Positions 6,051 through 13,314 of a stretch of DNA of 17,696 nucleotides are shown one piece after another. Position 1 is the stretch's first letter; each line of letters starts with the position of its first letter. The stretch lies in NCBI GenBank assembly GCA_947632625.1, contig CANRPZ010000017.1, forward strand, positions 1 through 17,696, read 5' to 3'. The notes under the pieces are model-generated. The model did no database searches. It was not told the origin of the DNA and saw nothing but the letters and a program-made list of their open reading frames with translations. The translations under genes and the position numbers were made by a program. The DNA comes from an uncultured Bacilli bacterium (GTDB lineage Bacteria > Bacillota_I > Bacilli_A > RF39 > UBA660).

Positions 6051-6672
6051 GATTGTGGATTATTTAAACGAATTATATCCAGATGCACAATGTGAGTTAA
6101 TTTATCATAAAGATTATGAGTTGTTGCTTGCAACGGTTTTAAGTGCCCAATGTACTGATAAAAGAGTCAATATGGTTACAAAGGAATTATTTTCAAAATA
6201 TGATCTTTTTTCTTTAAAAAATGCTTCCTTAAAGGAGATTGAAGCGATTATTAAGCCTTGTGGAACTTATACGAAAAAAGCTATTTATTTAAAAGAGATT
6301 GCAACAAGATTGGTACAGGATTATAATGGGGTAGTTCCAAATAATAGAGCTTATTTAGAAAGTTTACCAGGTGTAGGGCGAAAAACTTGTAACGTGGTTT
6401 TATCCAATATTTTTAATTTACCAGCAATTGCTGTTGACACCCATGTTTTTCGAGTTTCTAAAAGGCTTGGACTTGCTAAAGAGGAAGATGATGTAAAAAA
6501 GGTAGAACAAAAATTGATGAAAAAATTTCCTAAAGAAATATGGGGACGTTTGCATCATCAATTGGTTTTATTTGGACGTTATCAATGTAAAAGTATTAAT
6601 CCAGATTGTTTAAATTGTCGCTTAAAAAGTGAATGTAAATACTATAAAAGGCATAAAAAAAATGATTGTTGA
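6040..6672 (+). CDS. nth: Endonuclease III
   Basis: This base-excision repair enzyme removes oxidised pyrimidines by its glycosylase activity and nicks the abasic site by beta-elimination. The 210-residue protein has the helix-hairpin-helix LPGVGRK (109-115) with the catalytic lysine K115, and the catalytic aspartate in AVDTHVFR (D133). The C-terminal [4Fe-4S] ligands C183, C190, C193 and C199 fit the C-x6-C-x2-C-x5-C pattern exactly. The start overlaps the end of dnaD, which suggests coupled translation. Its TGA stop falls in the loop of the shared terminator with the convergent penicillin-binding protein gene. The [4Fe-4S] cluster may depend on the suf genes further right in this window. 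Confidence 0.97.
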   Translation: MTNKIVDYLNELYPDAQCELIYHKDYELLLATVLSAQCTDKRVNMVTKELFSKYDLFSLKNASLKEIEAIIKPCGTYTKKAIYLKEIATRLVQDYNGVVPNNRAYLESLPGVGRKTCNVVLSNIFNLPAIAVDTHVFRVSKRLGLAKEEDDVKKVEQKLMKKFPKEIWGRLHHQLVLFGRYQCKSINPDCLNCRLKSECKYYKRHKKNDC

Positions 6673-6685
6673 ATCATTTTTTTTT
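6655..6685. terminator. Bidirectional terminator between convergent nth and the PBP gene
   Basis: Eight A's plus TGATT (6655-6667), the loop GTTG, then AATCA plus nine T's (6672-6685) form a hairpin with U-tracts on both strands. The nth stop is in the loop and right arm (6670-6672). The minus-strand stop of the PBP gene lies at the T-run edge (6684-6686). Confidence 0.85.
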
Positions 6686-9257
6686 ATGGAGTATTTTCGG
6701 TTGTTTGTCCAGTTTCAGTATCAGGCGGATCTGGATTTACCGCTGGATCTGTAGGAGTAGTTGGTACTTGCGGTTCAGTAGTAGGTAATGAACTAAGATC
6801 TGCCACAATTACTAACTCATCACTCATACTATCTTTAAAAATACTATAGGTTGATTTTATTACAAATTCATATCTATTGGCTGTTGTAGCTTCATAGGTA
6901 TAACTTGTCTGTGTCGTAAAACCCAAACTAATTAAAGTACCATCATTATTTTTCATATAAATTTGATATCCAACGGATCCCATATGATCTTCAATGTAAT
7001 CAATTCGTTCATTGTAATATTTTTTGGCTGCAACAGGATAATTTTCGTTGTAATAATTTTGTAACTTTGTTTCATTAATTGCATCAGGAGTTCCAATTCC
7101 ATTCCAAGTTAAGGTAATAAAAGAACCATTAATTAAGGAATTTCCGTTGGTTGGGGTAGCAAGTTTGGCAAAACGATTGGATACGGTTGTTGGTTCGGTT
7201 CCTGATTTAAATAGAGCAGTATCACGATATTTGCTAGGGGTTCCACTACTAGGGAGTTGTAATGGATAGGTTTCTTTTTCAAATTCTACCTCGACAACTC
7301 CGCTAGGTCTTTCAAATTTAGCATTTTTCTTAAGAACTTTATTGGCAACGGCAGCCATCATTTGACGTCTTATATTACCATTGCTCATTGTTAAATAGCC
7401 TTCGGTTAGTTTATCGTATCCGACCCATAGAGCAATCGAGTAGTCTCTTGTATAAACGATATTCCAATGATTTGGAGTAGCATTTGTACTAATTCCTAAA
7501 CTCTTTGCTTCGGCATCCGTTATATTTGTTGTTCCACCTTTGGTTGCAAATTCCGTACCACTAACTTTTATGTTTCCCGCAACGGATGTTCCACCTTGGA
7601 TTAAAATATATGTAATCATATAAGCGGTTTCACTACTCATAACACGAGTTTTCGTATATTTCCATTCGTATTCTTTTTCACTTTCTAAATAAACAATTTT
7701 AGTAAAACTATAAGGTTCGATGTAATAGCCACCGCGACCAAAAGCAGCGTAGGCAGCACTCATTTCTAATGGGCTAGCTCCGGGATCAAATCCTCCAATA
7801 GCGGCAGATTCATATAAAGATTCTCCATAATCAATACCTAAATTGTGAGCAAAGTTTTGTTTTTGCTCTAAAGTCGTTCTTTGGAAGGCTTGTAATGCAG
7901 GGATGTTTCTAGAATCGACTAAAGCATCGGTCATATTGATTAAACCAACATGTCGACCATCATAGTTATTAATTGGTGTACCATTAGAATACGTATAAGG
8001 TTCATCAAAGAATGGCTCTTTTGTTGAAACATTGTTGTATTCAATTAATGGTCCGTAGTCAAATATAATTTTTGCTGTTGATCCGGGTTGTTTTCTTATA
8101 ATAGCACGATTGGTACTACGGTATACATAATTACGTCCAGGACCTAAAGCAAGGATAGAACCATCTTCCGTTGAGGTAATAGCAATACCATTTTGGATTT
8201 TATCATCTCTAAAAGTGTAAATTTCGCCATTTTCAAGTTGGGTAACAACGTCTTGAATATTTCGATCTAATGTTGTATAAATTGCCATTGGAATTTCTCT
8301 AGGATTATCGCCCGTTTTTTCTTGGACATCTTCAACGACATAGTCAATAAAAGCTTGTAAACCTTTATCATCCTTCTTTTGTTCGTCGTCTTTTACTTTT
8401 AGTAAAGAAGAGATAGGAATATCTGCAGCATCTTTAGCTTCTTGTTCTGTAATGTATCCATGACGAACCATTAAGGATAAAACTGTTTTTTGTCTTTCTT
8501 TAGCACTTTCTGGGTAGTTTATAGGACTTAAGAAATAAGGGTTATTAAACATACCAGCTAATAAAGAAGCTTCTGCTAAAGATAAATCACTTACGGATTT
8601 TCCAAAAAATTCTTGACTGGCTTGTTCTACACCATTAATGTCATCGTAATTATTATTTTTACCAGTACCAAACCATTGAGAATTGACATAGAATTCAATA
8701 ATTTCTTCTTTGGTATAAGATTTTTCAATTTTAAAAACAGCCATGTAAATATCACTAAATTTACGAATGATTCCTTTAATTCCTTTTGCCTCTTTACCAT
8801 TATAGACGTTTTTGGCAAGTTGCATTGTTAAAGTAGAAGCCCCTCCAGCATCCTTTTTTCCTAATACTTGACCAATGCTTGCTTTTAAAAATCTAGCGGC
8901 ATCAAAGCCATTATGTTGAAAGAATCTAGAGTCTTCGGTGGCAACAATTGCATCTACTAAAACTTGTGGTAAATCATCATACGTTACTAAAACCCGATTT
9001 TCCGTACCAAGACGCATAAGCTCGTTCCCATCGCGGTCATATAAGACACTGGCTTCTTTACTATATAATTTATTTGTTGTAAAAGTTGGAGCCGTAATAA
9101 CAATGTAAGCAAAGAAAACGATGATTACTAATAGAATACCAATTCCACCAGCCATAAGTAGCGATAAAAGCCATTTTTTATCTCTTTTTTTCACTTTATT
9201 TTTAATTTTTTCTGTTTCATTTTTTACGGTTTCTTTTATTTTTTGTATTTTTTTCAT
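6684..9257 (-). CDS. Class A penicillin-binding protein (PBP1A/PonA type)
   Basis: This bifunctional enzyme polymerises lipid II and cross-links peptidoglycan outside the membrane. The 857-residue protein has a basic cytoplasmic N-terminus, one membrane anchor (about 29-55), and a GT51 transglycosylase domain with catalytic E108 in ATEDSRFFQHNG and GGASTLTMQLAKN (138-150). The transpeptidase domain has STAK (393-396), SRN (449-451) and KGGT (573-576). The last motif is normally KTGT, so the second position is changed here. The C-terminus adds a beta-rich, fibronectin III-like segment (about 690-800) and a Pro/Thr-rich tail ending in TENTP, probably wall-spanning. The start overlaps the recU stop (ATGA), and recU-PBP1 is a known pair in Bacilli. 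GpsB, encoded nearby, regulates PBP1 in Bacillus. Confidence 0.95.
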   Translation of the reverse strand: MKKIQKIKETVKNETEKIKNKVKKRDKKWLLSLLMAGGIGILLVIIVFFAYIVITAPTFTTNKLYSKEASVLYDRDGNELMRLGTENRVLVTYDDLPQVLVDAIVATEDSRFFQHNGFDAARFLKASIGQVLGKKDAGGASTLTMQLAKNVYNGKEAKGIKGIIRKFSDIYMAVFKIEKSYTKEEIIEFYVNSQWFGTGKNNNYDDINGVEQASQEFFGKSVSDLSLAEASLLAGMFNNPYFLSPINYPESAKERQKTVLSLMVRHGYITEQEAKDAADIPISSLLKVKDDEQKKDDKGLQAFIDYVVEDVQEKTGDNPREIPMAIYTTLDRNIQDVVTQLENGEIYTFRDDKIQNGIAITSTEDGSILALGPGRNYVYRSTNRAIIRKQPGSTAKIIFDYGPLIEYNNVSTKEPFFDEPYTYSNGTPINNYDGRHVGLINMTDALVDSRNIPALQAFQRTTLEQKQNFAHNLGIDYGESLYESAAIGGFDPGASPLEMSAAYAAFGRGGYYIEPYSFTKIVYLESEKEYEWKYTKTRVMSSETAYMITYILIQGGTSVAGNIKVSGTEFATKGGTTNITDAEAKSLGISTNATPNHWNIVYTRDYSIALWVGYDKLTEGYLTMSNGNIRRQMMAAVANKVLKKNAKFERPSGVVEVEFEKETYPLQLPSSGTPSKYRDTALFKSGTEPTTVSNRFAKLATPTNGNSLINGSFITLTWNGIGTPDAINETKLQNYYNENYPVAAKKYYNERIDYIEDHMGSVGYQIYMKNNDGTLISLGFTTQTSYTYEATTANRYEFVIKSTYSIFKDSMSDELVIVADLSSLPTTEPQVPTTPTDPAVNPDPPDTETGQTTENTP

Positions 9258-9820
9258 TTTTTATCCTCCTTAAAATAGATTTCATCAACGATATCTAAAT
9301 AATTTAGAATCGGATTGTAGCCATATTTAATCATATAACCTTTTTCTTTTATAAATGCATAGGGAATACTTTTTCTTTTATTTGTTTCAATATAGTTTAT
9401 AAAATCATTGCCTTTTAGAAGGTAAACAAGTGTATTTATTTTGATTATAAGAAAAACGATTCCGTTGTGTTCTAATACTTTTTTTATATGATTGATTTGA
9501 TGATTATGAATATTGGCAAGAGGGAAAGCCGTTTTGTTTTGCGTAACTTTTGCTTCAAATTCAATATATTTTCCTCTATATAAACCATTATAATCAAGTG
9601 TAGATGGTTCTTTAAAAAATCCCCGTTCAATTACTTTTCCTTTTGGAGAATAACTGACGTCGCTTATTCCAATAGGGGTTGGTTTTTTATAAATGAGAGC
9701 TCTATTTATTTCTAAATAATATTCGTTACTTTCATTTAGTTCGTTTTCTAAATCCATCCCACGATTTTTATAAGTTAGGGGGTTTTGGTAAGTCTTCTTT
9801 AAGTTATTCGGATAATTCAT
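9254..9820 (-). CDS. recU: Holliday junction resolvase RecU
   Basis: RecU cleaves Holliday junctions during recombination and repair and modulates RecA in Firmicutes. The 188-residue protein carries NRGMDLE near residues 19-25, then STLDYNG with D76, and EFEAK with E89 and K91. These give the PD-(D/E)xK-type metal site with the same spacing as the catalytic D/E/K of Bacillus RecU. KTAFPLANIHNHQI is also typical. The ATG follows AAGGTGG. On the minus strand a -10-like TATACT lies at 9844-9839 without a convincing -35. It is the first gene of a two-gene operon with the class A PBP, sharing an ATGA overlap, and it diverges from the small ORF and gpsB on the plus strand. Confidence 0.95.
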   Translation of the reverse strand: MNYPNNLKKTYQNPLTYKNRGMDLENELNESNEYYLEINRALIYKKPTPIGISDVSYSPKGKVIERGFFKEPSTLDYNGLYRGKYIEFEAKVTQNKTAFPLANIHNHQINHIKKVLEHNGIVFLIIKINTLVYLLKGNDFINYIETNKRKSIPYAFIKEKGYMIKYGYNPILNYLDIVDEIYFKEDKK

Positions 9821-9937
9821 TTAAACCACCTTAAAATAAGTATACACTATTTTCCTTTGCTTTGCTAGTTCTTCTATATAAGGAAAAGAAAATTTTACAA
9901 AGGAATGGCAAATTATGTAAAAAGATTTTAGCTAGTT

Positions 9938-9966
9938 TTGTCGAAATCCTTTCTTTCTTTTAAAAA
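9938..9966 (+). promoter_or_regulatory. Candidate promoter of the 32-codon ORF
   Basis: TTGTCG (9938-9943) and TAAAAA (9961-9966) are 17 bases apart; each matches the consensus at four of six positions. Transcription would start near 9973, just before the AAGGTGG ribosome binding site. Confidence 0.35.
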
Positions 9967-9993
9967 ATTTCTTACACTTAAGGTGGTGATCTT

Positions 9994-10092
9994 ATGTTTC
10001 GTTTGGAAATTTTTTGGGAAGAGATGTTTGAAAAAATTATAAACGCGGAAATTATTTTTTCGAATGAATGTATCCAGAATCGGAAAAACTAA
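9994..10092 (+). CDS. Possible 32-residue small protein
   Basis: ATG at 9994 follows a strong AAGGTGGTGA ribosome binding site (9979-9988) and opens a 32-codon frame ending at TAA 10090-10092. The product begins MFRLEIFWEEMFEKIIN and has alternating hydrophobic and charged residues compatible with a short amphipathic helix. It contains two Phe, one Trp and one Cys. No family is recognised. It could also be a leader peptide for gpsB, about 90 bases downstream, although gpsB has its own consensus promoter in between. The evidence is the ribosome binding site, spacing and a weak promoter; length alone would not support it. Confidence 0.45.
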   Translation: MFRLEIFWEEMFEKIINAEIIFSNECIQNRKN

Positions 10093-10131
10093 TTTTTTTC
10101 ATTACATATACTATAATAAAATGGTTAGTCC

Positions 10132-10160
10132 TTGACATCAAAAGGCTCCTTTTATATAAT
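10132..10160 (+). promoter_or_regulatory. Consensus promoter of gpsB-rnpB, with a palindrome in the spacer
   Basis: TTGACA (10132-10137) and TATAAT (10155-10160) are both perfect consensus, with the ideal 17-base spacer. The spacer contains AAAAGG (10140-10145) and CCTTTT (10148-10153), an inverted repeat with a CT centre. Transcription should begin near 10167. A strong housekeeping promoter suits an abundant RNA such as RNase P RNA downstream. Confidence 0.88.
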
Positions 10161-10183
10161 ATTGAGGTAAGAAGGTGGTAAAT

Positions 10184-10525
10184 GTGTATAATAATAATGA
10201 GAAAATTACATTAACAGCACAAGATATCTTTGAGAAAGATTTTAAAATTGATGCGAGAGGGTATCGTCCTCAAGAAGTTGATAAATTTTTAGACTTAATT
10301 ATTGCAGATTATACGGAATTTACAGCCATTATTAAAAGACAGGAGAAAGAAATTCAATCTTTAACGAACGATAATGTTAAGTTAAAGCAAGAATATAGTA
10401 AATTACGTAGTCGACTTGAAGCTGCAAGCGATAACGATAATTCGAATAATGGTACTGTCAATAATATTGATTTATTAAAAAGAATTAGTCAACTAGAAAA
10501 AGTTGTATTTGGAAAAAATGAATAA
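10184..10525 (+). CDS. gpsB: Cell division and wall-synthesis regulator GpsB
   Basis: GpsB is a DivIVA-like cytoplasmic coiled-coil adaptor that links division and peptidoglycan synthases, including PBP1 in Bacillus. The 113-residue protein shows the family plan. An N-terminal membrane/PBP-binding domain has TAQDIFEKDFK, RGYRPQEVDKFLD and IADY. A coiled coil follows (about 45-80), then an Asn-rich linker and the C-terminal oligomerisation helix LLKRISQLEKVVFG. I chose the GTG at 10184, five bases after AAGGTGG, over a GTG at 10175 that lies inside the ribosome binding site. It has a perfect consensus promoter, and its stop codon falls within the first helix of rnpB. gpsB directly before rnpB matches Bacillus gene order. 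Confidence 0.94.
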   Translation: MYNNNEKITLTAQDIFEKDFKIDARGYRPQEVDKFLDLIIADYTEFTAIIKRQEKEIQSLTNDNVKLKQEYSKLRSRLEAASDNDNSNNGTVNNIDLLKRISQLEKVVFGKNE

Positions 10526-10885
10526 AATATAGGCAAATGCTGCATTAATTTAATGTAGAGGAAAGTCCATGCTCACACAATCTGGGATTGATTGTAGTGT
10601 TCGCGCTTAAGGAAAAAATAACTTAAGGTAGAGAAATCTAACGGCGAAAAAATAACCTTTAAACTGGTTAAAGTATTCATAAAGTGCCAAAGAGACGAGT
10701 TGGTTTGGAAACGAACCAAGATGGAACGTGGTAAACCCCGCGAGTGAGAAACCCAAATTTGGTAGGGGAATTTCTGATTTGGAATATAGAACAAAGAGGA
10801 AAACCTAATATTAGGTAGATAAATATTTGCCCCATTACTTTTTAGTAATGTACAGAACATGGCTTATTTGGTTTATTTATTTTTT
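10521..10885 (+). ncRNA. rnpB: RNase P RNA, class B (Bacillus type)
   Basis: This is the catalytic RNA that removes 5' leaders from pre-tRNAs with the RnpA protein. Conserved blocks appear in order: GAGGAAAGTCCATGCTC (10558-10574), GTAGTGTTCG (10594-10603), AAGTGCCA and GACGAG around 10682-10699, TGGAACGTGGTAAACCCC (10722-10739), GAGAAACCCAAATTTGGTAG (10746-10765), and ACAGAACATGGCTTA (10852-10866). The layout follows B. subtilis rnpB. AAAAAATGAATAAA (10513-10526) can pair with TTTATTTATTTTTT (10872-10885) with one G-U, forming or extending helix P1. Exact mature ends cannot be fixed from the sequence. The T-rich 3' end may double as the terminator. It is probably processed from the gpsB transcript. 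Confidence 0.96.
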
Positions 10886-10913
10886 TTATTTACAAAAAAG
10901 GAGTGAAAAAATC

Positions 10914-11387
10914 TTGAACGAAATTGGTGAGCTCTTTAGAGTAACCCGCGAAGAAGCTGGTGTATCTTTAACTGAAGCCAGTAAAGATTTGGATATAAAA
11001 GAAGCTATTTTGGAAAATATTGAAGATGGCAACATTGGGTGTTTTAAAGATATCTTTATTTTAAAAAATTATATTTCTAATTATGCTAAATATTTAGGAA
11101 TTGATTCTAATAAAATTATAGATGACTTTAATGAATATATGTTTAACTACACATCTAAAATTCCCATCAAAGAAATTGAACAAGAAATAGAACTACAAAA
11201 TAGTCAAAAGAATATAAAAAATGAGGTAATATCTCCTTATACAAAAGAAACGAAAAAACATACTAAAAATTTTTATGTTTTGGTGTATGCTATTATCGTG
11301 TTAGTGGTCATGGTTATTGTATTATGGTGTATTCGTGAGGTAACCGTAGCTCGTGCAACAGCGAGTATCATTAGTTATATTAAATAA
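10914..11387 (+). CDS. RodZ-like HTH membrane protein
   Basis: This 157-residue protein has an N-terminal Xre/Cro-like helix-turn-helix of the RodZ type (about 1-75; LFRVTREEAGVSLTEASKDL, then FILKNYISNYAKYLGID). A basic, polar linker, one transmembrane segment (about 119-141) and only some 16 residues outside follow. RodZ links MreB to the elongation machinery through this HTH, with a periplasmic DUF4115 domain that is absent here. The start is a TTG at 10914, ten bases after AAGGAG; an upstream ATG would place coding sequence inside rnpB. No separate promoter is evident, so it may be read from the gpsB-rnpB transcript. pgsA follows 12 bases later, as in Bacillus ymfM-pgsA. Confidence 0.85.
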   Translation: MNEIGELFRVTREEAGVSLTEASKDLDIKEAILENIEDGNIGCFKDIFILKNYISNYAKYLGIDSNKIIDDFNEYMFNYTSKIPIKEIEQEIELQNSQKNIKNEVISPYTKETKKHTKNFYVLVYAIIVLVVMVIVLWCIREVTVARATASIISYIK

Positions 11388-11399
11388 AGAGGTGTTGTT

Positions 11400-11993
11400 A
11401 TGAATTTACCAAATAAAATAACGGTATCAAGAATTATTTTGTCTTTAGTTACTTTAGTTTTTTTAATTATTCCTTGGTATCAGTTTGGCATAGTATTTCC
11501 CGTTTATTCTATTATGGGAAAAGTAATTGTTGATACAAAATATATGATTGCTGGAGTTTTTTTTGTTATTGCTTCGGTAACGGATTTTTTGGATGGCCGT
11601 ATTGCTAGAAGCCGAAACATGGTAACCGATTTTGGTAAAGTCATGGATGCTATTGCTGATAAAATACTGGTAAATGGTGTTTTAGTTATTTTAGCTTATA
11701 ATGGTTTTATAAATGTTTTTGTACCTGTTTTAATAATCGCTCGCGATACATTTGTTGATTCTATTAAAATGGTAAGTGGTAATCATGGAAAAGTTGTAGC
11801 AGCTAGTATTCTTGGTAAAGCGAAAACAATTTGTATGATGGTAGGAATTTCTTTAATGTTTTTTTACAATTTACCTTTTGAATTAGTCCATTTGCCTCTT
11901 GCTAATATTTTAATTATTGTTGCTTGCTTACTATCCGTTATTTCGGGATGTGAGTACTATTTTGGAGCAAAGGATTTATTAAAAGATAAATAA
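11400..11993 (+). CDS. pgsA: CDP-diacylglycerol-glycerol-3-phosphate 3-phosphatidyltransferase
   Basis: This membrane enzyme makes phosphatidylglycerol phosphate from CDP-diacylglycerol and glycerol 3-phosphate, the committed step to phosphatidylglycerol. The 197-residue protein has several transmembrane helices and the complete CDP-alcohol phosphatidyltransferase signature. D62, D65, G66, R70, G79, D83 and D87 fit D-x2-D-G-x2-A-R-x8-G-x3-D-x3-D. The N-terminus (MNLPNKITVSRI) is also typical of PgsA. It follows AGAGGTG and is closely linked to the RodZ-like gene upstream. A terminator begins 22 bases after the stop. Confidence 0.96.
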   Translation: MNLPNKITVSRIILSLVTLVFLIIPWYQFGIVFPVYSIMGKVIVDTKYMIAGVFFVIASVTDFLDGRIARSRNMVTDFGKVMDAIADKILVNGVLVILAYNGFINVFVPVLIIARDTFVDSIKMVSGNHGKVVAASILGKAKTICMMVGISLMFFYNLPFELVHLPLANILIIVACLLSVISGCEYYFGAKDLLKDK

Positions 11994-12014
11994 GCATTAA
12001 ATTCGTTTTTAGAG

Positions 12015-12050
12015 AAAGACAAATTTTATAATAGTATTTTGTCTTTTTTT
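12015..12050 (+). terminator. Rho-independent terminator after pgsA
   Basis: AAAGACAAA (12015-12023) pairs exactly with TTTGTCTTT (12038-12046), and T's continue to 12050. The loop contains TATAAT (12027-12032), which could be a -10 for the following gene but lacks a good -35. Confidence 0.82.
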
Positions 12051-12084
12051 AATTTTTGAACTATTTTATGGGGTGAGATATTTT

Positions 12085-13314
12085 ATGAAAAAATTTATTT
12101 TTCTAATTATTAGTTGTTTTCTTTTCATTTTAAATGGGTACGGTGAGCAAACGGACTATTCTTATTTTCATGACGAATTTCAGTTACCCAATGTAACGGC
12201 GAAAAATATTTTACTTTATAATTTAAATGATGAGGAAATGGTGTATGAGCAAAAGAGTGAAGAAAAAATAGCAATTGCCAGTCTAACGAAAATCATGACG
12301 GCTGTTGTTGCTTTGGAAAAAATATCCGATTTAAATGAATTGGTCGAAATTCCCAAAGAAGCCTTTTTAAATTTGGACGGGTATGCACTGGCTGGTTTTA
12401 AAGAAAATGAGCAAGTTACTTATCGAGATTTACTTTATGGTATGCTTTTACCAAGTGGTGCAGAAGCAGCCCAGGCACTTGCGCTTTTAACTTATCAGGA
12501 TTATGCAAGTTTTGTAAAGAAAATGAATGAAAAAGCAGTATCTTTGGGAATGACTAATACGAAATATAATAATCCCATAGGAAAGGACAATACTGATAAT
12601 TATTCTACGTTACAAGATTTGTTAAAATTGCTTAAATATGCTCTACAAAATGATGAATTCTATAAAGCTTATACAACTAGGTATTATGAAACCATCCATC
12701 ATTTGGAATTAGAAAGTACCTTTGCTTCCTTTTTGCTTCAATACCATGTAAGTAATGAATATATAAAGGGGACAAAATCGGGATTTACGAGTAAGGCAGG
12801 GTTGTGTCTTTCTTCTATTGCTATAAAAGATGGTATCCAATATCTATTAATTACCGCTGGATCGGATTATCAAAATAATCAACCCAATCATGTTTTTGAT
12901 AGTTTAAATTTATATGATTATTTTTTTACTCACTTTGGTAATTATTCTATTTTAGAACAAAACCAAGTACTCGCTACTATTCCTGTAGAGGATTCCAAAT
13001 TAAAAGAATATGAAATCAAAAGCAATAGAGATGTTTCTATGTATTTAAAAGATACTATAAAAGATGCTCTTGTGTATGAATATCAAGGGTTAGAAAAATT
13101 AAATAAAAAAATAAAACCAAATACTAAATTGGGGGTTGTTTTTGTAAAGTATAAAAATCAAACTTTGTATACTTTAGATGTTTATTTACAAGAAAAAATA
13201 AGTTATAATTATACAAAAGAAATTGTCCTTATCGCGATTCTATTTTTTAATCTTTTTCTTTTTATTAAAATTTTAATGAAAAAGAAACTTAAGAGGGAGG
13301 CAAGAAAATGTTAA
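12085..13314 (+). CDS. D-alanyl-D-alanine carboxypeptidase (peptidase S11, PBP5/DacF-like)
   Basis: This enzyme trims the terminal D-Ala from peptidoglycan stem peptides outside the cell. The 409-residue protein starts with a signal sequence (about 1-22). IISC at 8-11 loosely fits a lipobox, so lipidation is possible. Catalytic SLTK lies at 66-69. The second motif is SGA (124-126), without the usual Asn of SxN, in LLPSGAEAA. The third is KSG (231-233) instead of KTG. A C-terminal transmembrane segment followed by lysines (about 373-409) differs from the amphipathic anchor of classical PBP5. The ATG is chosen by GGGGTGA just before it. Its stop overlaps the next gene by seven bases, linking it to the ABC exporter. 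Family certain; substrate preference uncertain. Confidence 0.9.
   Translation: MKKFIFLIISCFLFILNGYGEQTDYSYFHDEFQLPNVTAKNILLYNLNDEEMVYEQKSEEKIAIASLTKIMTAVVALEKISDLNELVEIPKEAFLNLDGYALAGFKENEQVTYRDLLYGMLLPSGAEAAQALALLTYQDYASFVKKMNEKAVSLGMTNTKYNNPIGKDNTDNYSTLQDLLKLLKYALQNDEFYKAYTTRYYETIHHLELESTFASFLLQYHVSNEYIKGTKSGFTSKAGLCLSSIAIKDGIQYLLITAGSDYQNNQPNHVFDSLNLYDYFFTHFGNYSILEQNQVLATIPVEDSKLKEYEIKSNRDVSMYLKDTIKDALVYEYQGLEKLNKKIKPNTKLGVVFVKYKNQTLYTLDVYLQEKISYNYTKEIVLIAILFFNLFLFIKILMKKKLKREARKC

Larger units (their letters stand above)
9821..10183. other. Divergent intergenic region between recU and gpsB
   Basis: This 363-base region is AT-rich and lies between divergently transcribed recU and gpsB. 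It holds the recU ribosome binding site and a possible minus-strand -10, a candidate promoter and 32-codon ORF (9994-10092), and the strong gpsB promoter. Between about 9850 and 9935 I see nothing but AT-rich sequence and a short repeated GCTAGTT (9864-9870, 9931-9937). Confidence 0.6.

Noticed and set aside
8613..8831. 72- and 63-codon frames inside the PBP gene
   Set aside because: Both are shadows within the conserved transglycosylase coding region and have no start signals or family features.
10573..10860. 95-codon minus-strand frame
   Set aside because: It lies wholly within the RNase P RNA gene, whose conserved blocks are unmistakable.
10827..10913. N-terminal extension of the RodZ-like frame beginning at 10827
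   Set aside because: The extension is translated from rnpB sequence; the TTG at 10914 has the ribosome binding site and begins the HTH domain.
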